Shown: piece by piece, positions 7,551-15,738 of the stretch
Numbering within the stretch: position 1 is the first letter of the stretch
How the letters are laid out: each line of letters opens with the position of its first letter
From: Desulfatitalea sp. UBA4791
Lineage (GTDB): Bacteria > Desulfobacterota > Desulfobacteria > Desulfobacterales > Desulfosarcinaceae
DNA: 64,000 bases
Direction: 5' to 3'
Assembly: GCA_002402905.1 (NCBI GenBank)
Contig: DHGT01000124.1
Coordinates: 34,387 to 98,386 of the forward strand
Position numbers and translations under genes: made by a program
The notes under the pieces: model-generated
Database searches by the model: none
The model's input: the letters and a program-made list of their open reading frames with translations, nothing else
What the model was told of the DNA's origin: nothing

Positions 7551-10034
7551 ATGTCCTACTTACGACCGGTGCGTTATGCCATCCACATCACGCCGGATTT
7601 AAGCCAATTTCGGTTCGACGGGCAGGTCGCCGTCACGTTTGAAACGGATGCGCCCGTCGATCATGTGATCTTGAATGCGCTGGAGCTGGCCATTTGGACG
7701 TGTCAAATGGACAAAGGCGAGCGCCGGGTCGACCTTCCATTTGCGCTGGACCCTGCCAGTGAGACTCTGACCGTTCGCCTGCCCGAACCCCAAACCGGCC
7801 GCTTCGAGCTCCACATCCAATACCAGGGCATCATCAACGACCGCATGGCCGGGTTTTACCGCAGCCAGGCCACCTATGACGGCCGCACCCACCTTCTGGC
7901 CGTGACCCAGTTCCAGGAAAGCTCGGCGCGGCAGGCGTTTCCCTGCATGGATCACCCACGCCAGAAGGCGGTTTTCGAGCTCACCATGACCGTACCGGAC
8001 CACCTGACGGTATTGGCCAACACCCTGCCCATGAAGGAAGAACAGCTGGATAACGGGCGCAAGCGGGTCACGTTTCAGCCCACGCCGGTGATGTCCACCT
8101 ATCTCGTCTTTTTCGGTCTGGGGGATTTCGAACTGCAGCGGGACAGGAAAGACGCACGGGTGCGCCTGGCGCACCTGCCGGGCATGGCCCACACCACCGG
8201 CCTCGGCCTGGACTTCGGCCGCAAGGCGCTGCAATATTGCGAACGCTACTACGGCATCGACTATCCGCTGCCCAAGATGGACTTGATCGCCGTGCCCGAT
8301 TTTGCCTTTGGGGCCATGGAAAACTGGGGGGCCATCACCTTTCGGGAAAATCTGCTGCTCAACTTCCCCGAACACACCTCCAAGGCCGGCATCGAACGCA
8401 TCTGCGAGGTGATCGCCCATGAAATCGCCCATCAATGGTTCGGCAATCTGGTCACGCCGGCCGACTGGAAATATCTGTGGCTCAACGAAAGCTTTGCCAC
8501 CTATTTCGGCTATGGCGTGGTGGCCCACTACCATCCCGATTGGGGCATTTGGGAGCAGTTCCTGACCACCGAAACCGCCACCGCCCTGACCCGCGACGGC
8601 TTGAAGGAAACCTTTGCCATCGAAATCCCCGGCGGCGAGCACGTGGTTATCAACTCCAGCACCGCGCCGATCATTTACAATAAAGGCGCCAGTATATTAC
8701 GCATGATCGAAGGGTACATCGGCACCGAGACCTATCAGCAGGGCGTCCGCTCCTATCTCGGCGACCATCAGTACGATTGCGCCGAAAGTTACCATCTGTG
8801 GCAGGCGTTTGAAAAGGTATCGGCCCAACCCATCACGGCCATGATGCAAAACTGGATCGGCCAGCCAGGCCATCCCCTGGTCACGGTTTCCCGCAGCGGC
8901 AACGAACTGGCTTTGCGGCAGCAACGTTTCACCTATCTGGAAATGCCCGGCGATCAGGTGTGGCATATTCCCCTGACTGTCACGGTGTGGACCGGCGACC
9001 ACCAACCCAAAGCGCTCTCCCTGTTGATGGATACGGAGCAGGCCACGTTAACCCTGCCGCCGGATTGCCGGGCGTATAAACTCAACAGCCGTCAGTCTGG
9101 ATTCTACCGTGTGCACTACGAGGACAAGGAGGATTGGGCGGCTCTGGGCGAACTCGTGGCCGGCCAGGTCATGGATGTCGAGGATCGCTGGGGGCTGCAG
9201 AACGATCTGTATGCCCTGGTCCGGCAGGCCCGGGTCGAGTTGGGTGCCTGGCTCGATGCATTGGGCCACTACGGAAACGAAACCGCCTTTCTGCCGCTGA
9301 CCAGCATGGCGGGCAACCTTTTTCAGGCCCTGCTGATCGCTTCCGAGGCCCGGCGGCCGGCGGTCACAGCCGCAGGCAAGGCCTTGGCCGACCGGGCCCT
9401 GAGCCATTGCGGCCTGCGGCCGGCCGAGGACGAACCGCACACCACGGCCATTCTCCGCGACCAACTGCTATGGCAGGCGGCTGTCTGGGGGCTGGATAGC
9501 GCCATCGATTTCGCATGCGAACAGTTCGACGCCCTGACGGCCGGCCATCCCATCCATCCGGATATCGCCAAAGCGGTGATGCAGATCGGCGCCTGGACAC
9601 GGGGCGAACAGGCCCTGGGCTGGCTGATCCGCCGTTTCGAACAATCGCCCAGCGAACATGAGCGCATGAACATCCTGGCCGCATTCGGCGCCTTTAAGGA
9701 CTGGCAGGTGGCCCGCAAGGCCCTGGCGCATACCCTTTCCAGCGTGCCGCCACGCAACCGCTTCATGCCTATCGTGGCAATGGCCGCCAACCCGACCCTT
9801 CAAGGCCAGTTATGGCCGTGGTATCTGGAAAACCTCGATGCCCTCGAAGATTTTCATCCCCTGCTGTACGAACGGGTCATCACGGCCATCATCCCCTATG
9901 GCGGGCTGGGCCAGGAGGCAGAGGTGCGACGCTTCAGCGAGACCTATATCCAAAAACATCCCGGGCTGGGGGATGCCTTCCGACTGGCCCTGGAGAACCT
10001 GGAGATCAACGCGCGGATGCGGAGCAGATGTTAG
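7551..10034 (+). CDS. pepN: M1 family zinc metallopeptidase (aminopeptidase N type)
   Basis: An 827-residue protein with the complete M1 active site: GAMEN at residues 254-258 and the zinc motif HEIAH at 290-294 with the third ligand E313 in NESFA. It has no signal peptide, so it should act in the cytoplasm, trimming N-terminal residues from peptides. The region after about residue 530 matches the helical ERAP1-like C-terminal domain in size. Start ATG 7551 follows AAAGGAGG at good spacing. The N-terminus MSYLRPVRYAIHI fits the usual beta-sheet start of the family. The symbol follows common naming; M1 subgroups differ in specificity. Confidence 0.92.
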   Translation: MSYLRPVRYAIHITPDLSQFRFDGQVAVTFETDAPVDHVILNALELAIWTCQMDKGERRVDLPFALDPASETLTVRLPEPQTGRFELHIQYQGIINDRMAGFYRSQATYDGRTHLLAVTQFQESSARQAFPCMDHPRQKAVFELTMTVPDHLTVLANTLPMKEEQLDNGRKRVTFQPTPVMSTYLVFFGLGDFELQRDRKDARVRLAHLPGMAHTTGLGLDFGRKALQYCERYYGIDYPLPKMDLIAVPDFAFGAMENWGAITFRENLLLNFPEHTSKAGIERICEVIAHEIAHQWFGNLVTPADWKYLWLNESFATYFGYGVVAHYHPDWGIWEQFLTTETATALTRDGLKETFAIEIPGGEHVVINSSTAPIIYNKGASILRMIEGYIGTETYQQGVRSYLGDHQYDCAESYHLWQAFEKVSAQPITAMMQNWIGQPGHPLVTVSRSGNELALRQQRFTYLEMPGDQVWHIPLTVTVWTGDHQPKALSLLMDTEQATLTLPPDCRAYKLNSRQSGFYRVHYEDKEDWAALGELVAGQVMDVEDRWGLQNDLYALVRQARVELGAWLDALGHYGNETAFLPLTSMAGNLFQALLIASEARRPAVTAAGKALADRALSHCGLRPAEDEPHTTAILRDQLLWQAAVWGLDSAIDFACEQFDALTAGHPIHPDIAKAVMQIGAWTRGEQALGWLIRRFEQSPSEHERMNILAAFGAFKDWQVARKALAHTLSSVPPRNRFMPIVAMAANPTLQGQLWPWYLENLDALEDFHPLLYERVITAIIPYGGLGQEAEVRRFSETYIQKHPGLGDAFRLALENLEINARMRSRC

Positions 10035-10082
10035 CAGGGCCCATCCACCAATGGCCATTTGGCCCCATATCGGCGTTGACCT

Positions 10083-11183
10083 CTATCGGCACTCTTCGAC
10101 AGGACCCGCGTGAATGACGCACCCGGAGTCCAATTGAACGCAATGGGTGATGCAGGCCGGCATCTCGTCCGGCCGGTGGCTGATCCGATGGCTGACATAG
10201 ATCAGGTTGGTATGTCCGGAAGCGGCGATCTCCTCCACCATGTCGAGGACCCGGCGCCGGTTGCTCTCATCCAGGCCGTTGCACGGTTCGTCCAGGATCA
10301 ACAGGCGGGGCGTCTTGACCATGGCCCGGGCGATGAGAATCAGCCGCTGCTGACCGAATGAGAGTTGCGCCATGGGTCGGTTGGCCAGCTCCTCCAGATG
10401 CAGGACGCGCACCCAGTGGCTGCCGGCCTCGCGCTGGGTGTCGCTGCAATAACGATAAAGACCGACCGAGTCGAAAAAACCCGAGCAGATGACATCGAAA
10501 GCGGTGATCCTGCGCTGATAGCGGGCCTGTAACTCGTCAGCGACATAGCCGATGCGTTCCTTGATCTCCCAGATCGACTCTCCCGAACCCTTGCGGCGCC
10601 CGAACAGGTGAATATCGTTGGCATAGGCCTGCAACTGATCGCCGAGAATCAGCAGGCAAGGTTCGGCGGCCAGGGCGCAGGCGATGAGCAGCTTGCGCAT
10701 CTCACCGGAAGAGAGCGCCTGAATCGGTTTGCTCAGGATCGCCGTCAGATCCAGGACCTCCTCTATCTGTGCTCCCCGGAAGGCCGAAGATGGCGTTTGC
10801 CCGTATCGTTCCGTTACGTCCCCCAACACATCGGCGGCCGTGGTGGCTTGGTCCAACCGTCCGCTGAAATGGCGAAATTCATCCAACAGTCGCTCCTGCC
10901 AGTACATCCGATGGTACTGCTCGGAAGAGACCAGGGCCACTGCTCGACGCCGCTCGCACAAGGCCGGGTCCTGCTCGTAATGGCGCCGGACCCACCCCTT
11001 GACCACCGCCACCTCACCGGTGAGTACCCTAGCCAGGGTCGTCTTGCCTGCGCCGTTGGGCCCCCAGACCACCCAATTCTCACCACGTCGAATTTGCCAG
11101 TGGGTATCCGGGAGAAGCCAGCGATCCCGCAACCGCACGGTCACATGGTCCAATGTCAAAAACGGCGCGGCATCCATCATCAC
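10083..11183 (-). pseudogene. ModF-like tandem ABC ATPase with an internal in-frame deletion
   Basis: The frame is open for 366 residues, but intact ModF-type proteins have about 490. Domain 1 starts normally (Walker A GPNGAGKTT, signature LSSGEMRK), then the text reads LLILGDQLQAYANDIHLFG. The LLIL part is the beginning of a Walker B strand that should continue DEP, while GDQLQAYANDIHLFG is the stretch that normally follows the Walker A helix of domain 2. About 120 residues, including Walker B of domain 1 and Walker A of domain 2, are therefore absent. Domain 2 then continues with GRRKGSGESIWEIK, signature LSFGQQR and Walker B LLILDEPCNGLD. Neither composite ATP site can be complete in the usual dimer arrangement. 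I call it a probable pseudogene, though the undisturbed frame leaves room for a shortened, functional chimera. Confidence 0.75.
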
Positions 11184-11254
11184 ACCTCGCGACCCCGGCC
11201 CCTAACGGGCTCGACGCCCCCCCGTAAACTCTGGAAAGGCATTACCCCTATAAC

Positions 11255-11284
11255 AAAAAAGGCGGTCGCGGGACCGCCTTTTTT
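11255..11284 (-). terminator. Rho-independent terminator after the isopropylmalate dehydrogenase gene
   Basis: A seven-base-pair GC stem (GGCGGTC/GACCGCC) with a short loop is flanked by six A on one side and six T on the other, so it could act in both directions. It lies 26 bases beyond the stop of the reverse-strand dehydrogenase gene and before the ModF-like gene, separating the two transcripts. Confidence 0.85.
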
Positions 11285-11309
11285 ACGATCATCTCACCCC
11301 GCCGCCGAT

Positions 11310-12392
11310 CTATACCCGCTCGGCCACCATGTCTCCCACTTCGCTGGTGCTGAAGCCCATCTTCCCCGCCGCCAGGCTTTTGATCTTGTTGGCCGTCACA
11401 TCCTTGACCGCCTCCTCGATGGCCCGGGCCGCATCGATCTCGCCGAGGGTTTCCAGCATCATGGCGCCGGAACAGATGGCCGCCAGGGGGTTGATGATAT
11501 TCTTGCCCGTGTACTTGGGGGCCGATCCGCCGATGGGTTCGAACATGCTCACGCCCTCTGGATTGATGTTGCCGCCGGCGGCGATGCCCATGCCGCCCTG
11601 GGTCTCGGCGCCCAGGTCGGTGATGATATCCCCGAACATGTTGGAGGTGACCAGCACGTCGAACCACTCGGGGCTCTTGACCATATACATGCAGGTCGCA
11701 TCCACGTGATAATATTCGCGTTTGACGTCCGGGTAATCCCGCTCTCCAATTTCATGGAACGCCCTTTCCCACAGATCGAACACAAACGTCAGCACGTTGG
11801 TCTTGCCCACCAGGGCCAGGGTGTTGGTGTCGCCTTTGCCGCGCGCCTTCTTGCCGAACTTGCGGGTATAGTCGAAGGCATAACGCAGGCAGCGTTCCAC
11901 TTGAAAACGGTTGTAGACCATGCTCTGCACGGCCACCTCGTGGGGGGTGCCCTTCATCGAAATGCCGCCCGTGCCGGTGTAGATACCGCCCGAATTTTCA
12001 CGCACCACCGCATAGTCGATGTGCTCGGGGCCTTTGCCCTTCAACGGTGTTTCCACTCCCGGATAGAGGCGCACCGGCCGTAGGTTGATGTATTGATCCA
12101 GCTCGAAGCGCAACCGCAGCAGAATGCCCTTCTCCAAAATGCCCGGTTTGACGCCCGGATGGCCGATGGCCCCCAGATAGATCGCGTCAAAGCGGCGCAG
12201 CTCATCGGCGGCGTTGTCCGGCAGTATCTCGCCGGTACGCAGGTAACGCTCCCCGCCATAATCGAAATCGGTCAGTTCCAGTTTAAAGTCGAATTTGGCC
12301 GCGGCGGCCTTCAAGGCCTTGCGGCCTTCATCCACCACTTCCGGACCGGTGCCATCTCCCGGGATGACGGCTATCTGATACGTTTTTCCCAT
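11310..12392 (-). CDS. leuB: 3-isopropylmalate dehydrogenase family (leucine biosynthesis)
   Basis: A 360-residue beta-decarboxylating dehydrogenase. It shows the N-terminal IAVIPGDGTGPEV, the substrate-binding loop RLRFELDQYINLRPVRLYPG, the NAD-domain motif TSNMFGDIITDLGA with metal-binding aspartates, and the cofactor loop EPIGGSAPKYTGKN. It should oxidise and decarboxylate 3-isopropylmalate with NAD. Related tartrate or isocitrate dehydrogenases have the same frame, and no leuA/C/D lies beside it, so the exact substrate is likely but not certain. I chose ATG 12392, which has GGGGG seven bases upstream; an ATG 24 bases earlier has no such site. A good sigma-70 promoter lies upstream (12457-12485) and a terminator downstream, so it is probably a single-gene transcript. 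Confidence 0.85.
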   Translation of the reverse strand: MGKTYQIAVIPGDGTGPEVVDEGRKALKAAAAKFDFKLELTDFDYGGERYLRTGEILPDNAADELRRFDAIYLGAIGHPGVKPGILEKGILLRLRFELDQYINLRPVRLYPGVETPLKGKGPEHIDYAVVRENSGGIYTGTGGISMKGTPHEVAVQSMVYNRFQVERCLRYAFDYTRKFGKKARGKGDTNTLALVGKTNVLTFVFDLWERAFHEIGERDYPDVKREYYHVDATCMYMVKSPEWFDVLVTSNMFGDIITDLGAETQGGMGIAAGGNINPEGVSMFEPIGGSAPKYTGKNIINPLAAICSGAMMLETLGEIDAARAIEEAVKDVTANKIKSLAAGKMGFSTSEVGDMVAERV

Positions 12393-12456
12393 CTTGATCC
12401 CCCTGTTCGGATCCATCGCGGCTTGGCGTCGATCCTCGATTTTGATAAATCGTGTC

Positions 12457-12485
12457 TATATATGGGATTCATGCCGCAGGGTCAA
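12457..12485 (-). promoter_or_regulatory. Sigma-70-type promoter for leuB
   Basis: On the reverse strand TTGACC (12480-12485) is followed after 17 bases by TATATA (12457-12462), close to the TTGACA-N17-TATAAT consensus. Transcription would start about 60 bases before the chosen leuB start. A repeat copy lies about 20 bases upstream. Confidence 0.55.
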
Positions 12486-12504
12486 GCACTCCTGCGGACC
12501 GTGA

Positions 12505-12550
12505 GATTCTAACTGAATGCTATTCATTAGACCCGGCCCGGGTGGGACAA
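12505..12550 (-). repeat. Interspersed repeat, copy B (outer part only)
   Basis: Read on the reverse strand, this segment runs from TTGTCCCACCC to TTCAGTTAGAATC and matches the outer half of the repeat at 4428-4510 at nearly every position over about 46 bases. It sits between the divergent leuB and DOMON-like genes, just upstream of the leuB -35 box. The inner part of the family is not present here. Confidence 0.7.
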
Positions 12551-12593
12551 AATAAACCATATTCATGAAATCCAAAAAACCAAAGGAGTGTCG

Positions 12594-13133
12594 ATGCCAC
12601 AATCGCGCGTTATGCTGCAACCCTTTCGGCCGAATCAGGATACCGCGACATTTGCCGTGACCGGCATGGTCGAACGCGTTGGCGACAGGCTGAGCCTCGC
12701 CTTCGAGCTGACAGGCCCCATCCACCGACTGCGCCTGCCGTCCGTTGTCGCCCATCCCGAGCGCAGGCACGGGCTGTGGGAGGACACCTGCTTCGAATGC
12801 TTTATCGGTGCGCAGATCGCATCCGCCTACTGGGAATTCAACTTGTCACCGGCAGGGCATTGGAACGTCTATCATTTCGACGACTACCGGCAGGGGATGC
12901 GTCCGGAAGCGGAATTTGACGGGTTGCCAATGGAAATGCTGCCGCTGCAAGAGGCCATGCGGCTCACCATGGCTATAGACTTGACGAAAATGAATCTCGA
13001 CGGCCGACCGATCCGGCTGGCCCTCAGCGCCGTTCTCGTAGCATCGACGGGGGAAAAATCCTACTGGGCCCTGGTCCATGGAGGGGACAAACCCGACTTT
13101 CACCATCCCGCGGGCTTTCGGCTCGAGCTTTAA
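12594..13133 (+). CDS. DOMON-like domain protein of unknown function
   Basis: A 179-residue protein without a signal peptide. The motif series LWEDTCFECFIG, YWEFNLSPAGHWN and FDDYRQGMR matches the small bacterial DOMON-like family (sometimes fused to or near murB), a beta-sandwich related to carbohydrate- or haem-binding domains. I chose ATG 12594, which has AAAGGAG six bases upstream; a GTG at 12588 lies inside that ribosome site. The gene stands alone between leuB and a convergent small gene. The cellular role is unknown. Confidence 0.75.
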   Translation: MPQSRVMLQPFRPNQDTATFAVTGMVERVGDRLSLAFELTGPIHRLRLPSVVAHPERRHGLWEDTCFECFIGAQIASAYWEFNLSPAGHWNVYHFDDYRQGMRPEAEFDGLPMEMLPLQEAMRLTMAIDLTKMNLDGRPIRLALSAVLVASTGEKSYWALVHGGDKPDFHHPAGFRLEL

Positions 13134-13147
13134 GGTGACCCCATCGG

Positions 13148-13408
13148 CTATTTTTCCTCCACGCGCGCCTGGGCCTGGCGAATCACATCCAGGAGGCTGG
13201 CGACTTTGTTGGGCGGGGCCGGATGGGCGAGACGATCGAACGCCTCGGGGCTCAAGCAGGCCTTGAAATAGGCCGTTACATCGAAAGATTCCCACCAGCA
13301 GTCGAGCACCTTGAAGCAGGGCCGGCCGTTTTCGCTGGTGCGACAAAATCGGAAGGACACCACGCTGCCCAATCGCGGGCAGCGCCTCTCTTTTTCGTCG
13401 TAGAGCAT
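13148..13408 (-). CDS. Small cysteine-rich conserved protein
   Basis: An 86-residue protein with four cysteines in its N-terminal half, C10, C22, C31 and C37 (RRCPRLG, RFCRTSENG, RPCFKVLDCWW), and a fifth in FKACL. That could bind a metal or an iron-sulfur cluster. The sequence is otherwise soluble and not one I can name. It lies 80 bases beyond the trpB2 stop on the same strand and may be co-transcribed with it. Confidence 0.55.
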   Translation of the reverse strand: MLYDEKERRCPRLGSVVSFRFCRTSENGRPCFKVLDCWWESFDVTAYFKACLSPEAFDRLAHPAPPNKVASLLDVIRQAQARVEEK

Positions 13409-13488
13409 GGGACGGCACTTTCACAGCGGCGGCCGGCATCAGGGCGCGCGCCCTTACGCTCCGGCCGCCGCCTCGCGATTCTCGAAGG

Positions 13489-14865
13489 TTAAAAACTCTT
13501 GATATGCTGCGGTTTGGGGTAACCGGCAAAGACAGACATGGATTTCCCCAGGTCGTCTTCGCTGAGGGCAAAATCCTTCAGGTCCCCGTGCAGAAATTTT
13601 TCATATCCGGTCAGATCGAGCAGGCCATGGCCGCTGAAGTTGAAAACGATCACCTTCTCCTTGCCCTCCTCCTTGGCCTTGTTGGCCTCGATCACCACCT
13701 GGGCCAGGGCGTTGGTGGTTTCGGGGGCCGGGATGACCCCTTCGGTGCGCGCCCAGAGGATGCCAGCTTTGAAGCAGTCGCTTTGAACCACCGATTTGGG
13801 GGTAAGGATACCTTCATCGACCAACTGGCTGACGGTCGGCGCCATGCCATGATAGCGTAACCCTCCGGCATGGATGGGGGCCGGTACGAAGGCGTGCCCC
13901 AGGCTGTACATGGGCAGAAGCGGGGTATAACGGGCCGTGTCGCCATGATCGTATACGAACGGTGCTTTGGTCAGGGTGGGGCAGGCCATGGGCTCGACCG
14001 GGAGGATCTCGATCTGCTTGCCGTTGATCTTGTCCAGGACAAAGGGAAAGGCCAGTCCGGCAAAGTTGCTGCCGCCGCCGGCGCATCCGATAATGATGTC
14101 CGGGTACTCGCCGATCATGGCGAGCTGTTTTTTGGCCTCCAGGCCGATGATGGTCTGGTGAAGCATGACATGGTTGAGCACGCTGCCCAACGAGTAGCGG
14201 GTCTTGCCGGTGGAATCGCCGACCGCCTGCTCGATGGCCTCGCTGATGGCAATGCCCAGGCTGCCCGGCGTATTGGGGTCCTTGGCCAAGGCCTCCTGGC
14301 CGGCTTTGGTTTCGTTGCTGGGGCTGGCCACGCACTCTCCGCCCCAGGTCTCCATCATGGCCTTGCGGTAGGGTTTTTGATCGAAGCTGATGCGCACCAT
14401 GAAGACCTTGCAGGCCAGTCCGAATTGAGAGCAGGCAAAAGCCAACGCGCTGCCCCATTGGCCGGCACCCGTCTCGGTGGTCATGCGTTCGATGCCGAAC
14501 ACCTTATTATAATAGGCCTGGGGAACCGCCGTGTTGGGCTTGTGGCTGCCCGGAGGGCTGGCGCCTTCATATTTGAAATAGATCCGGGCCGGCGTTCCGA
14601 GCGCCTTCTCGAAACGGTCGGCGCGGGTCAGGGCGCCCGGCCGCCAGATGGAGAGCACATCGAGCACCGGTTCGGGTATGTCGATCCAACGCTCGGTGCT
14701 GACCTCCTGCTCGATGAGATTCATGGGGAACACCGGTGCCAGGGCGTCGGGCTGAATGGGTTTGCCATCCGGTCCCAGAGGTGGATTCATCTTGATGTCG
14801 GCGAGGATATTGTACCATTGGCGGGGAATCTCGTTTGCGGGCAGGATGACGCTTTTCGCTTTCAT
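13489..14865 (-). CDS. trpB2: TrpB2-type tryptophan synthase beta chain (PLP enzyme)
   Basis: A 458-residue protein of the TrpB2 group, longer than TrpB1 (about 400) and typically not paired with trpA. The PLP lysine is K109 in PGSHKPNTA, and the phosphate-binding glycine loop is seen as GCAGGGSNFAG. Other group marks are TETGAGQWGSALA and the C-terminal FNFSGHGLLDLTGY. It should join serine and indole, or possibly salvage free indole, in the cytoplasm. No other trp gene is nearby, which is usual for TrpB2. ATG 14865 has AAGGAGG nine bases upstream. A TTGACA box lies at 14967-14972 on the same strand, but the matching -10 is poor. Confidence 0.9.
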   Translation of the reverse strand: MKAKSVILPANEIPRQWYNILADIKMNPPLGPDGKPIQPDALAPVFPMNLIEQEVSTERWIDIPEPVLDVLSIWRPGALTRADRFEKALGTPARIYFKYEGASPPGSHKPNTAVPQAYYNKVFGIERMTTETGAGQWGSALAFACSQFGLACKVFMVRISFDQKPYRKAMMETWGGECVASPSNETKAGQEALAKDPNTPGSLGIAISEAIEQAVGDSTGKTRYSLGSVLNHVMLHQTIIGLEAKKQLAMIGEYPDIIIGCAGGGSNFAGLAFPFVLDKINGKQIEILPVEPMACPTLTKAPFVYDHGDTARYTPLLPMYSLGHAFVPAPIHAGGLRYHGMAPTVSQLVDEGILTPKSVVQSDCFKAGILWARTEGVIPAPETTNALAQVVIEANKAKEEGKEKVIVFNFSGHGLLDLTGYEKFLHGDLKDFALSEDDLGKSMSVFAGYPKPQHIKSF

Positions 14866-15018
14866 TAAACAGCCTCCTTGGTCGTCGGTAAGGGCGTTAT
14901 TTCGGGCCGATGATGTTCATGGCGATTTTTTTCGCGCAACCCTAAAAACAATGAAAAGCAGCCGGGTGTCAAGGTAAATTTGGATCGTCCGAAGCCGTTT
15001 CCAGAGGGGTCTCTCGTC

Positions 15019-15297
15019 TCATGGATCCTCCTTCAACTTTGCAAGATCCATGTTCTCCACGTGCATCATAAAACGCAGCATATCGTGGCAATCGTGCTTG
15101 GCCATCTTGTAAATGCAATCCTCCATGGCCTTGAGCGGATCCGCACCGACGTTCTGAAGCTTGACCAGGACGCTGTATAAAGCCTCCGGTTCACCTGGTC
15201 GCAAATCGAATCGCGCCTCCACATAGCGCAGGAAGTCCGCATAGGATTCGAAGGCTTCGAGCTTTTCCAAGGGTTGCATCTTCTCTTTAGAACTCAT
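15019..15297 (-). CDS. Small conserved protein, function unknown
   Basis: A 92-residue, helical, mostly acidic protein (AFESYADFLRYVEARFDL near the start, HDCHDMLRFMMHVENMD near the end) with two cysteines and several histidines in its second half. A ribosome site AAAGGA precedes ATG 15297. It is transcribed divergently from the zinc-ribbon/aceK unit. Composition and a good start support a real gene; I recognise no family. Confidence 0.6.
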   Translation of the reverse strand: MSSKEKMQPLEKLEAFESYADFLRYVEARFDLRPGEPEALYSVLVKLQNVGADPLKAMEDCIYKMAKHDCHDMLRFMMHVENMDLAKLKEDP

Positions 15298-15351
15298 GAT
15301 TCGTATCCTTTTATGGTTTACCGGAGCCCGACGCCAAAGCGCCGGCCCCCC

Positions 15352-15379
15352 TTGCGATCACTTTTTAGACACCTATAAT
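15352..15379 (+). promoter_or_regulatory. Sigma-70-type promoter for the zinc-ribbon and aceK genes
   Basis: TTGCGA (15352-15357), a 16-base spacer and a perfect TATAAT (15374-15379) in a locally AT-rich stretch. Transcription would begin near 15386, leaving a leader of about 108 bases before the zinc-ribbon protein. Confidence 0.5.
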
Positions 15380-15493
15380 ATAAAATTAAATTAAATCAAA
15401 CTACCAGGGCTCCATGACCGGAGGGTACGTGTGAACCAACACGCGTCGCATATTCCAAATGACCTGATACGGCATGGGCGAAAGGAGTGTGCC

Positions 15494-15715
15494 ATGAGCT
15501 ATACATGCAAACGTTGCGGCGCCGTCGCCAAGGTGCCCGGACATTTGTGCAACCCCTGCAACGACAGGCAGCGGTGCCGTTTTTGCGGCGCACCGGATAC
15601 TGATCCGATCCATGTGTGCAAATCCAAATTATCCGCTATGAAATATGTGTGCGACGGTTGCGGAAGAATCGCCACCGATGCAGAGTTGCTCTGCAGACCG
15701 GCGGCCATCGGCTAG
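15494..15715 (+). CDS. Small zinc-ribbon protein
   Basis: A 73-residue protein with four CxxC pairs, CKRC, CNPC, CRFC and CDGC, consistent with two zinc-binding knuckles. ATG 15494 is preceded by AAAGGAG. It ends 23 bases before aceK and is probably on the same transcript. Such short multi-CxxC proteins occur widely in anaerobes with no assigned role. The link to AceK is positional only. Confidence 0.65.
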   Translation: MSYTCKRCGAVAKVPGHLCNPCNDRQRCRFCGAPDTDPIHVCKSKLSAMKYVCDGCGRIATDAELLCRPAAIG

Positions 15716-15738
15716 CCAGAAAAGGCAGGTCAATTCGA

